Below, one piece after another: positions 31,457 through 39,021 of a stretch of DNA of 64,000 nt. Every line of letters starts with the position of its first letter. Position 1 is the stretch's first letter. The stretch is from Amycolatopsis sp. 2-15 (GTDB taxonomy: Bacteria > Actinomycetota > Actinomycetes > Mycobacteriales > Pseudonocardiaceae): NCBI RefSeq assembly GCF_030285625.1, contig NZ_CP127294.1:1870001-1934000 (forward strand), written 5' to 3'. The translations under genes and the position numbers were made by a program. The notes beneath the pieces were generated by a model. The model ran no database searches. It saw only the letters and a list, made by a program, of their open reading frames with translations, and was not told where the DNA came from.

Positions 31457-32488
31457 ATGCCCATCGCCACCCCCGAGGTCTACGCGGAGATGCTCGACCG
31501 GGCCAAGGCGAACGAGTTCGCCTACCCGGCCATCAACGTGACCTCGTCGGAAACCGTGAACGCCGCGATCCGCGGCTTCGCCGAGGCGGAGAGCGACGGG
31601 ATCATCCAGTTCTCCACCGGCGGCGCGGAGTTCGCGTCCGGGCAGAAGGTGAAGGACATGGTCACCGGCGCGACCGCGCTGGCCGAGTTCGCGCAGGTCG
31701 TGGCCGCGAAGTACGACGTGAACGTCGCGCTCCACACCGACCACTGCCCGAAGGACAAGCTCGACGGCTTCGTCCGCCCGCTGATCGAGATCTCGGCCGA
31801 GCGCGTGAAGAGCGGCCAGAACCCGCTTTTCCAGTCCCACATGTGGGACGGCTCCGCGATCGACCTCGACGAGAACCTGCAGATCGCGCAGGAGCTGCTC
31901 GCCAAGACGGCCGCCGCGAAGATCATCCTCGAGGTCGAGATCGGCGTCGTCGGCGGCGAGGAAGACGGCGTCGCGCACGACATCAACGAGAAGCTCTACA
32001 CCGCCGAAGGCGACTTCCTGAAGACCATCGACGCCCTCGGCTCGGGCGAGAACGGCCGCTACCTGCTGGCCGCGACCTTCGGCAACGTCCACGGCGTCTA
32101 CAAGCCGGGCAACGTCAAGCTCCGCCCCGACGTGCTCAAGGGCGGCCAGGAAGCGGCGGCCAAGAAGCTCGGCCTCGACGCCGGCGCCAAGCCCTTCGAA
32201 CTCGTCTTCCACGGCGGCTCGGGCTCGCTCCCCGAGGAGATCCGCGAGGCGGTGACCTACGGCGTCGTCAAGATGAACGTGGACACCGACACGCAGTACG
32301 CCTTCACGCGCCCGATCGTCGACCACTTCTTCAAGAACTACGACGGCGTCCTGAAGATCGACGGCGAGGTGGGCAACAAGAAGGTCTACGACCCGCGCTC
32401 GTACCTGAAGGCCGCCGAGGGCGGTATGGCGGCTCGCGTGGTCGAGGCTTGCCAGGCCCTGGGCTCGGCGGGGACGAAGGTCAAGTAA
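31457..32488 (+). CDS. fba: Class II fructose-bisphosphate aldolase
   Basis: 343 residues, ATG 31457 behind GAGGAGGAAA, the usual length for the family. Zinc-site histidines are in ALHTDHCPKDKLDGFVRPL and VFHGGSGS, and the second half has the phosphate-binding GSG and the NVDTDTQYAFT segment. The enzyme cleaves fructose-1,6-bisphosphate to dihydroxyacetone phosphate and glyceraldehyde-3-phosphate in glycolysis and works in reverse in gluconeogenesis. In mycobacteria fba (Rv0363c) has DedA and GH76 genes beside it as in this window. The gene ends at a strong terminator. Confidence 0.97.
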   Translation: MPIATPEVYAEMLDRAKANEFAYPAINVTSSETVNAAIRGFAEAESDGIIQFSTGGAEFASGQKVKDMVTGATALAEFAQVVAAKYDVNVALHTDHCPKDKLDGFVRPLIEISAERVKSGQNPLFQSHMWDGSAIDLDENLQIAQELLAKTAAAKIILEVEIGVVGGEEDGVAHDINEKLYTAEGDFLKTIDALGSGENGRYLLAATFGNVHGVYKPGNVKLRPDVLKGGQEAAAKKLGLDAGAKPFELVFHGGSGSLPEEIREAVTYGVVKMNVDTDTQYAFTRPIVDHFFKNYDGVLKIDGEVGNKKVYDPRSYLKAAEGGMAARVVEACQALGSAGTKVK

Positions 32489-32522
32489 GTCCTCGTGGTC
32501 TGAGGTTGGTGACACGTGAAAT

Positions 32523-32556
32523 GGCCCTTCCCCTGGGTGTCTTCGGGGGAAGGGCC
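32523..32556 (+). terminator. Terminator of fba
   Basis: 11-bp arms GGCCCTTCCCC and GGGGAAGGGCC with a 12-base loop, 34 bases after the fba stop and followed by CGCTTCTTGCTCT. It also separates fba from the convergent membrane protein gene. Confidence 0.85.
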
Positions 32557-32570
32557 GCTTCTTGCTCTGA

Positions 32571-33764
32571 CTAGGCGACCAGGTTGTCGGGAGTCACCTT
32601 CCGCCGCGCGGTCCAGCGGCGCGTGACCGGCCCGGCACCCGCCCACAACACGAAGACGCCCACCAAAGCCACCGCCACCGTCCAGTACGCCACCGGCGGC
32701 GCCGACTCCGTGTGCGCGTCACCGAGGAACCACACGCGGAACTGCGACTGCACCCACAGCGCCCCGTAGCCGAACGCCGTCACCAGCAGTGCCCCGATCG
32801 CGGCCGTCGCGACGCGATGACCAGCGCCGATCGCGAAGGCGAGATCCACCGCCAACCCGACGGCCAGCAGGTAGAACGGCACCGTCGACACCGGGAAACC
32901 CAGTCCCAGCAGCAACGGCCACATCACGCACCGATAAGCCACATAAGCACCGGCCACGGACAGTCCCGCCCATCGGAAGCCCAACGTGTGCCGCGCCAGC
33001 GCCAGGATCAGCGCCATCACCGCGATGCCCCACAGCGGGTAGACCCATTCCGGGATCGGCATCGTGAAGTGCAAGATCGCCGTCCGGTCCACGGGGTGGC
33101 CGATCTGGTTCGCGGCAAAGCTCAGCAGCGACGGCTCCGCCTCCGGCGCCCCTCGCTCCCACGCGCGCAGGCCGAGGATGCCGTACTCCTGCTGGCCGTT
33201 GGGGAAGAACGTGTTCTCCAGGAAGAACGCCCACAGCGCCAGCAGCACACCGGTCCGGAAGCGCCCCGGCGGCGCGAGGCGCACCCAGCCGAGCAGGACG
33301 CCCGCCTGCATGATGCCCGTGCCGAGGTACAGCATCATGTGCGACGGGCTCCACGCGGTGAGGTCGAGGCCGTTCACGCGGTGGTTGATCACGTCCAGCG
33401 GCGCCGCGACGAGGAACACCACGAGGCCCGTCTGCATCAGCCGCAGCGACGATTTGTCGCAGCCCAGGCCCGTGTAGCTGTGGATCGCGACGAGCACGAT
33501 GATGATCACCGTGCCGACGGTGTTGATCAGGTGCGGGGGCGCCAGGTCGTCGCGCAGCCACATGAAGTGCCACGACATGTCCCACGACGAGCCCAGCAGC
33601 TTCAACCCGAACGCCGCCAGCCACATCCCGTAGCAGAACCGCAGCACCCACGCGGGCGTCGGCTGTCCGGCCGCCCCGCGGTGCCAGTGCCGCTGGAAGA
33701 ACAGCCGGGTCTTCCCGACCGGGCTCCGCGGGATCACGTCTACCTGCGTCATGGCCGTCATCAT
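32571..33764 (-). CDS. Polytopic membrane protein of unknown function
   Basis: 397 residues with about ten hydrophobic segments. Recurrent features are a charged N-terminus with RLFFQRHWHRG, a WDMSWHFMWLRDD motif in an early loop, and VINHRVNG and NTFFPNGQQEYG loops. His and Trp are frequent in loops at the membrane face, which suggests a metal, haem or lipid site, but I recognise no family. The start MMTAMTQVDV has several possible ATGs (33764, 33761, 33752). It stands alone, convergent with fba. Confidence 0.75.
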   Translation of the reverse strand: MMTAMTQVDVIPRSPVGKTRLFFQRHWHRGAAGQPTPAWVLRFCYGMWLAAFGLKLLGSSWDMSWHFMWLRDDLAPPHLINTVGTVIIIVLVAIHSYTGLGCDKSSLRLMQTGLVVFLVAAPLDVINHRVNGLDLTAWSPSHMMLYLGTGIMQAGVLLGWVRLAPPGRFRTGVLLALWAFFLENTFFPNGQQEYGILGLRAWERGAPEAEPSLLSFAANQIGHPVDRTAILHFTMPIPEWVYPLWGIAVMALILALARHTLGFRWAGLSVAGAYVAYRCVMWPLLLGLGFPVSTVPFYLLAVGLAVDLAFAIGAGHRVATAAIGALLVTAFGYGALWVQSQFRVWFLGDAHTESAPPVAYWTVAVALVGVFVLWAGAGPVTRRWTARRKVTPDNLVA

Positions 33765-33880
33765 TCCCGGCGCGCGGGCGGCGGTGGTGCGGAAGGTGCC
33801 AAACCGCTCGAAAACCAGGGTTCACCCCTACGGGTGGCGGATTTGCCTCCACGACCTTTTGCACGGCATGGTGTCGCGCC

Positions 33881-33967
33881 ATGATGCCGAAACGCGTTGT
33901 CGCCGCAGTGGTCGTCGCCGCCCTCGTGCTGGCCGGCGGAGGCGTGCTGACGAGCCTGTTCCTCTGA
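33881..33967 (+). CDS. Possible 28-residue single-helix membrane peptide
   Basis: ATG 33881 opens MMPKRVVAAVVVAALVLAGG followed by GVLTSLFL and a stop at 33967. It is a short basic start followed by one membrane helix, a plausible small membrane protein just upstream of the DUF3151 gene. There is no good ribosome site, and such short hydrophobic frames arise by chance in GC-rich DNA, so confidence is low. Confidence 0.35.
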   Translation: MMPKRVVAAVVVAALVLAGGGVLTSLFL

Positions 33968-33996
33968 GTCCGCGCGGACGTAGGCAGAATGTCGGT

Positions 33997-34407
33997 ATGA
34001 CGCACAACCTGCTTGGCCCCGAGCCGACGTTGCTGCCCGAGCACACCGCCGCCCAGGCCGCCCTGGACGCGGGCACCGACCCGACGGCCGTCGCCGCCGA
34101 ACACCCCGAATTCAGCGCTGCGTGGGCCGCCCTCGCCGAGAAGGCCCTCGCCGACGGCGAGACCGTCGCGGCCTACGCCTACGCCCGCACCGGCTACCAC
34201 CGCGGCCTCGACCAGCTCCGCCGCGCCGGCTGGAAGGGCTTCGGCCCGGTGCCGTGGTCGCACCGCCCGAACCAGGGCTTCCTCCGCGCGCTGGCCACCC
34301 TCGGCATCGCCGCGGGGCGTATCGGCGAAACCGACGAGTACGACCGCGTGAAGACCTTCCTCAACGACTCGGACCCGGCTGCGGGCGAAGCGACAGGGCT
34401 GAAGTAA
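33997..34407 (+). CDS. DUF3151 family protein
   Basis: 136 residues, ATG 33997. LLGPEPTLLPEHTAAQAALD at the start, then TPEFSAAWAALAEKAL-like text and a strongly conserved TGYHRGLDQLRRAGWKGFGP and VPWSHRPNQGFLRALATLGI. This is the small helical DUF3151 family of actinobacteria (Rv0360c in M. tuberculosis as I recall), found between fba and purA. Its role is unknown; the location suggests central metabolism. It ends at a strong hairpin terminator. Confidence 0.85.
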   Translation: MTHNLLGPEPTLLPEHTAAQAALDAGTDPTAVAAEHPEFSAAWAALAEKALADGETVAAYAYARTGYHRGLDQLRRAGWKGFGPVPWSHRPNQGFLRALATLGIAAGRIGETDEYDRVKTFLNDSDPAAGEATGLK

Positions 34408-34418
34408 GCACGGCAGCA

Positions 34419-34453
34419 GAAGGCCCCCACCATGAAGCCGGGTGGGGGCCTTC
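34419..34453 (+). terminator. Terminator after DUF3151 gene
   Basis: 13-bp arms GAAGGCCCCCACC and GGTGGGGGCCTTC with a 9-base loop, 11 bases after the DUF3151 stop. Confidence 0.88.
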
Positions 34454-34631
34454 GCGTCATCCGGGTAGGGCCCGTTCGTTTCGCATGTAGTGATTGACCT
34501 GCGGAGACTCTGGGATGGTGGACCGCCCCAAGCTCGCCAGGTAGCTCTGTAAAGTCGCGGTTGCGGAATCCAAGGCTGATAGCTGTCAGCCCGGTTGTGA
34601 TGGTGGTTGCGAGGTCGTCGAGGTCGCTCAA
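34454..34631 (-). other. Gap with a possible gene fragment
   Basis: Between the DUF3151 terminator and the next gene (315 bases in all) a minus-strand frame opens at TTG 34631 behind GGGGG and reads SDLDDLATTITTGLTAISLG then FRNRDFTELPGELGAVHH before running into the terminator. The first about 35 residues look protein-like but no domain is recognised, and the frame has no natural end. It may be the remains of a gene lost beside the XRE/DUF397 pair. No other feature is seen. Confidence 0.25.
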
Positions 34632-34680
34632 GGTTCCCCCGCCCTGAGTTCGCGGCGTTCCTTCGGGTGATCTCCGGCGT

Positions 34681-34717
34681 GAACGTAAGTGTCCCCAGTT
34701 GTGGACACTTTACGTTC
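34681..34717. promoter_or_regulatory. Inverted repeat before the XRE regulator
   Basis: GAACGTAAGTGTCC (34681-34694) and GGACACTTTACGTTC (34703-34717) form nearly perfect arms (one extra base) around an 8-base spacer, ending 5 bases before the ATG of the XRE gene. It probably holds the promoter and is the binding site of the regulator itself or a related XRE protein. Confidence 0.6.
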
Positions 34718-34722
34718 GGCGC

Positions 34723-35598
34723 ATGAAAACCACCGCCATGCTCACGCCGCGGGTCCGCACCCTGGGTGCGTCCCTTCGTGCGGCGCGGCTCGGTGCGCAT
34801 TACGGCGTTCGTGAGCTGGCCCGGCGGATCGGGGTGAACCCGTCGTTCGTGGTGCATTGGGAGCTGGGGTCGCGGGTGCCGACGGCCGAAGATGTGTCCG
34901 GGGTGCTGGGAGCGCTCGGGGTTGTCGGTGATGAGAAGCAGCGGATTCTCAACTTGGCTCACGGATCCGCCGAAGAAGGGTGGATCGCCTACGGCCGCTC
35001 CGGAACGCCGAACCAGTTGCATTGCCTGGTGGCCTGTGAGCAAGCCGCGAAGGAAATGGTCGAGTGGTCGCCGCTCGGCATTCCGGGACTCCTCCAGACC
35101 GCTGACTACACGCGGGCGCTGCTCGAGTCGACCGGGCTGGCGGCCGCCGAGGTCGAGCGGCGCATTGCGGTGCGGCTGGAACGGCGGAAGCTTATTGTCG
35201 GCACCGATCCGCTGCCGTTCGAGGCGCTCGTTGGCGAAGCCGCTCTGCGGGACACACTCGGCACTGCGGCCACCATGGCCGGGCAACTGCGCTCGCTCGC
35301 GAGTTTGTCCGCGCGGCCGACGATCACCATCCGAGTGGTGCCCTCGGGCATCGGCTGGCACCCGGGTCTCGCCGGGCGGTTCATCCTCTACAACATCCGC
35401 GACTCGCGACCGGTGGTCTACTTCGAGCATTTGAGCTCGGGTGCCTTCGTAGCCGATGACTACGATGTGCGGCAGTACCGCGCGGCTATCGAGGGGATCC
35501 GCAAGGTCGCACTCAACGCGGCCGATTCCGCCGCGCTGGCTACCCGGCTTGCGGAGGAGATCGAAGAACGTGGCGGAGATCAGGTGGCGCAAGAGTAG
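34723..35598 (+). CDS. XRE-family regulator with DUF5753-type C-terminal domain
   Basis: 291 residues, ATG 34723. The N-terminal helix-turn-helix is TLGASLRAARLGAHYGVREL and ARRIGVNPSFVVHWELGSRV (about 11-50). The C-terminal domain begins near residue 85 with WIAYGRSGTPNQLHCLVACE and contains the typical EWSPLGIPGLLQTADYTRAL and TIRVVPSGIGWHPGLAGRF. Such regulators pair with a small DUF397 protein in actinomycetes and regulate development, secondary metabolism or their own locus, the SCO4441/4442-type pairs being examples. The DUF397 gene here overlaps its end by 29 bases. Confidence 0.9.
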   Translation: MKTTAMLTPRVRTLGASLRAARLGAHYGVRELARRIGVNPSFVVHWELGSRVPTAEDVSGVLGALGVVGDEKQRILNLAHGSAEEGWIAYGRSGTPNQLHCLVACEQAAKEMVEWSPLGIPGLLQTADYTRALLESTGLAAAEVERRIAVRLERRKLIVGTDPLPFEALVGEAALRDTLGTAATMAGQLRSLASLSARPTITIRVVPSGIGWHPGLAGRFILYNIRDSRPVVYFEHLSSGAFVADDYDVRQYRAAIEGIRKVALNAADSAALATRLAEEIEERGGDQVAQE

Positions 35599-35740
35599 CT
35601 ACAGCGACAAGGAAGGCGCCTGTGTCGAGGTCGCACTCGATCGCGCCACCGTTCTCGTGCGTGACTCGAAGGCGCCGGCGCTGCCTGGTCACAGCTATCC
35701 CGCTTCGGCTTGGCAGGCCTTCGTTCGCCACCTCCGTTGA
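35570..35740 (+). CDS. DUF397 protein
   Basis: 56 residues from GTG 35570, overlapping the XRE gene by 29 bases. IRWRKSSYSDKEGACVEVAL, VLVRDSKAPALPGHSY and SAWQAFVRHLR are the three conserved parts of DUF397. The domain partners with DUF5753-type XRE proteins, plausibly as an antitoxin-like or regulatory partner. After it, 235 bases (35741-35975) contain no clear gene; a short frame (ADLLTEFTVGGVLRLQTQAA at about 35844) could be a remnant. Confidence 0.85.
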   Translation: MAEIRWRKSSYSDKEGACVEVALDRATVLVRDSKAPALPGHSYPASAWQAFVRHLR

Positions 35741-35975
35741 TGTCGAGCCCCGCGCGGCGTGGGAGGCCGCGGAGGTGGCCCGCGGCGGAGCAGCGCGGGA
35801 GGGTGGTGCGGGCGGAAGGTGACCGCGGGCCCCGGACGCGTTGGCGGACCTGCTCACGGAGTTCACCGTCGGTGGGGTGCTGAGGCTGCAGACCCAGGCG
35901 GCGGATGTGATCGAACGGCTGCGCTGGGTCCGGCCGAAGCTCGGGGGAGGAAGCCGGCCGGACCCCGCGCGGAAC

Positions 35976-37268
35976 CTATGCGACGGCCGCGAGCTCCCGG
36001 ACCGGCGAGGAAACCGCGCCGATCACCCGGTTGCGGCCGCCGTGCTTGGCCGCGTACACGGCGGCGTCGGCGGAGGCCATGACTTCATCGACGCTCGTGC
36101 CGTCCATGGGGAACGACGCGACGCCGATCGACGCCGTGCGTTCGGAGATCGCGACGGCCTCGCCTTCGTTGGTGCGCGTCTGGATCACGAGCTCGCTGAT
36201 GCGCTGGCGGATGCGCTCCGCCGTGACGATCGCGTCTTCCTTCGACGTCGAGGGCAGCAGCGCCACGAACTCCTCGCCGCCGAAGCGGCCGACCAGGTCG
36301 TGGGCGCGCGTCTCCTGCTTGACGACGGCGGCGACGGCCTTGAGCACGTCGTCGCCCGCGAGGTGGCCGAAGGTGTCGTTGATCGACTTGAAGTGGTCAA
36401 GGTCGATCATCAGCGCGCCGAAGCTGCCGTTTTCGCGCTCGGCGCGGGAGACCTCGCGCTGCGCGCCGTCCTGCCAGGTGGTGGCGTTGAGCAGCTGCGT
36501 CTTCTGATCCGTGGTCGCGAGGTCTTCGAGGCGCTTGATCAGCACCGAGCGCTGCAGCACGTACAGGGGCAGGATCACCAGCACCGAAAGCAGCGGCTCG
36601 TTGGTGAGCACCATGGTCAGCAGGCCGCCGACGCACAGGATCGACGTCTCGAGGAGGTTGTCGTCCATGGTGCCGAGGCAGGACGAGGGGGTCGCGTTCG
36701 CCGGGTCGGCGAGGTAGAGGCCGAGGCCGGTCAGCGCGGTGTTCACGGCGAAGTAGCCGAGCGCGGCGGCTGCGACCATCGTCACACCGTGGCTTCCCGC
36801 GAGGTGACCGGCGAGCGCGGCGCCGAAACCGGAAAGGATCATCGTCGTCGCGTTCGCCGCGACGCGGTGGGCTTCGCCCGGACGGGTGCCGTTCCAGCTG
36901 CGGAACGCGAGGTAGACGTAGAGCAGAACGGCCAGCGCGGCCACGAGCTGCGGCGGAACCAGCAGCGCGGCGGGCAGCAGCCACACGGAGGTCACGTTGA
37001 TGTGCGGGCCCCGGCTGAGCATCCGGCGCTGGCGCTCGATCTGCCGGGTGATCTCGGTCTGGGCCACGGCCAGGCCGCTGATCAGCGCGAACAGCTCCAG
37101 CTGACCCGCAGTGACCGGGACCAGCAGGCTGCACACGACCGCCAGGATCACGGCGACGACCATGCTCGTGAGCGTGACGGCGATCCACCGGCGCGGCCGC
37201 GACCACAGCGCCCACCCCTTGATCGCAGCGACCGCGCCCTGCCCAGACCGTTCCCCCGATGTGACCAT
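35976..37268 (-). CDS. Membrane-bound diguanylate cyclase
   Basis: 430 residues, ATG 37268 behind GGGGGAAAA. Residues about 28-245 contain five to six membrane helices of a MASE-like sensor (WIAVTLTSMVVAVILAVVCS onwards). The C-terminal GGDEF domain starts with TDQKTQLLNATTWQDGAQRE and has the active-site GGEEF in GRFGGEEFVALLPS and, five residues earlier, an RxxD allosteric site (RAHD). It should make c-di-GMP from two GTP and be feedback inhibited by c-di-GMP. No EAL domain is present. c-di-GMP controls development in streptomycetes; its use here is not known. Confidence 0.93.
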   Translation of the reverse strand: MVTSGERSGQGAVAAIKGWALWSRPRRWIAVTLTSMVVAVILAVVCSLLVPVTAGQLELFALISGLAVAQTEITRQIERQRRMLSRGPHINVTSVWLLPAALLVPPQLVAALAVLLYVYLAFRSWNGTRPGEAHRVAANATTMILSGFGAALAGHLAGSHGVTMVAAAALGYFAVNTALTGLGLYLADPANATPSSCLGTMDDNLLETSILCVGGLLTMVLTNEPLLSVLVILPLYVLQRSVLIKRLEDLATTDQKTQLLNATTWQDGAQREVSRAERENGSFGALMIDLDHFKSINDTFGHLAGDDVLKAVAAVVKQETRAHDLVGRFGGEEFVALLPSTSKEDAIVTAERIRQRISELVIQTRTNEGEAVAISERTASIGVASFPMDGTSVDEVMASADAAVYAAKHGGRNRVIGAVSSPVRELAAVA

Positions 37269-37476
37269 TTTTCCCCCAAACCCTTGCGCGAATGTCCGGT
37301 GACAATCTCCTCACGCACAGTTTCGGGCCGTTTGCCGCCTGTCCACAAGGGCCTTAGGTGTGTACCTTTTTCCCGAACACGCCGGATGAAGGGTGACCAG
37401 CTATGCGCAGCAAGGACCAGTGACCGCGTAGCAGCACCGAAAGGTCGCGCAGGTCAGAGCCCACGCGCGGAGCATG

Positions 37477-38736
37477 TCACGCATGCTCGGCGCGTGTGGC
37501 TTCCTTCGCCGCACCCTCGCTCGTCCGGCCGGAGAACGTCCGCTGCCACATGATCGTTAGCGGAATCGTAATCAAGAGTCCGACAAACCCGAAGATTCCG
37601 ACAGTCGTCTGGGCGGTCAGGTGGTCGGCGAGCACTCCGCCGATCAGGGGAACTATGCCCATCGTGGTCGTCAGGCCCGTGTTGGACAGGCCCATCGTCT
37701 GTGCCCGGGTCTCGTCCGGCACCGCGACGGTCAGCGAGGCCGTGGCCTGCAGCAACGCGATCGTGCCGAACCCGCCTGAGATCACGAACAGGATGATCGA
37801 CGCGACCGGCCCCGGCTGCAGGAAGCAGAGCAGGAGCGGGATCGCGGCGAGCGCCGTCATCGGCCCGATCAGCTTCGGCCGCACCTCGGCGGGCACCCAG
37901 CGCGTGTAGATGAAGGTGAAGATCACGCTGCCCACCGGGTCGGCGGCCAGCAGCAGGCCGATCACCTCGGGGCCACCGCCGGACGACGCGACGTACGGCG
38001 CCGCGATGCCCTCGTAGACGGGCATCAGGCCGGCCAGCCAGGTGAACAGCATCAGGGAACGCAGCGCCGAGGTCGCGAAGCCGACCTTGCCGCCCGCGCT
38101 CAGCGACGCGAGGAACGGCTTGCGCTTCTCCCCTGTCGCGGCCGCCGGGCGCGCCTTCACGCCGAAGCGGATGAAGAGGGCCGACAGCACGAACGTGCCG
38201 GCGTCGAGGACCAGCGCCACACGCGGGTCGAGCGCCAGCAGCAGCGCGCCACCGCCGGCGAAGCCGAGCAGCTGCGCCGACTGAACCGTCATGCTGCGGA
38301 TGCCCATGCCGACCACGAACCGGTCGCCTTCGAGCACCTGCGGCAGGAGAGCCAGCTGTGACGCCTTGAACGGTGGGTTCAGCAGCGAGACACAGCCGAC
38401 GAGCACGCACAGGACCCAGAACGGCAGCCCGGGGATGGCCACCAGCAGGATCAGCGCGGCCCGCACGGAGTCGACCGCCACCATCACCGTGCGCCGGGAG
38501 AAGCGGTCGGCGATGCCGGTGAGGAAGATGCCGCCGAGCAGGGAGGGGAAGAACGTCAGCGCGTAGGTGAGGCCGGTGAGCGTGGCCGATTGTGTGGTGG
38601 CGTAGACCAGCACGGACAGCGCGACGCGGGCCAGCTGGTCGCCGGCGATCGACAGCAGCTCGCCGAACCACATCGCGCGGAACTCGGCGACCCCGAAGAC
38701 CTCGCGGAACGTCACCCGTCCCGGTGCTGCCGTCAT
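37477..38736 (-). CDS. MFS transporter
   Basis: 419 residues from ATG 38736 behind GGGGAGAAG. Twelve membrane segments with motif A-like GGIFLTGIADRFSRRTVMVA in the first loop. The N-terminal text FREVFGVAEFRAMWFGELLS, IAGDQLARVALSVLVYATTQ is typical of the MFS exporters of the actinobacterial EntS-like group (siderophore or drug exporters). The substrate cannot be told from sequence. The start is 285 bases from the divergent FAD-protein gene; an imperfect palindrome CTCGTG-2-CACGAG lies between them at 38803-38816. Confidence 0.88.
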   Translation of the reverse strand: MTAAPGRVTFREVFGVAEFRAMWFGELLSIAGDQLARVALSVLVYATTQSATLTGLTYALTFFPSLLGGIFLTGIADRFSRRTVMVAVDSVRAALILLVAIPGLPFWVLCVLVGCVSLLNPPFKASQLALLPQVLEGDRFVVGMGIRSMTVQSAQLLGFAGGGALLLALDPRVALVLDAGTFVLSALFIRFGVKARPAAATGEKRKPFLASLSAGGKVGFATSALRSLMLFTWLAGLMPVYEGIAAPYVASSGGGPEVIGLLLAADPVGSVIFTFIYTRWVPAEVRPKLIGPMTALAAIPLLLCFLQPGPVASIILFVISGGFGTIALLQATASLTVAVPDETRAQTMGLSNTGLTTTMGIVPLIGGVLADHLTAQTTVGIFGFVGLLITIPLTIMWQRTFSGRTSEGAAKEATRAEHA

Positions 38737-39021
38737 GCGTGCTTCTCCCCGACATTCGTGTGCGGACGGTGCCGCACGGTGATCAGGCGGTGACCTTAGG
38801 ACCTCGTGGTCACGAGCCAATCACAAAACGTGAGTCGCCAAGGTCAGTGTCTCGTGACTGTTGGTGAATCTCTAGGTTCTTTCGCCGGTATCCAACGGGT
38901 CACGGACAGTTCTCCGAGTGTCCAGACCATAGCGCCGGGCACCGTCAAGATCACGAGGGTAGCGTGATGTGGCCTGCGCCACACTCGTCCGGATGCCGGG
39001 CTGCGTAGTGCACCTGCACTG

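Noticed and set aside
34697..34708. Sixth copy of the DnaA-box element (GTTGTGGACACT)
   Set aside because: It has only one partial box, no TTGTCG or TAGAMT at the right distances, and it belongs to the inverted repeat of the XRE gene.
37338..37348. Another box CTGTCCACAAG between the cyclase and the MFS gene
   Set aside because: A single nonamer without partner or the other parts; expected by chance in 64 kb.
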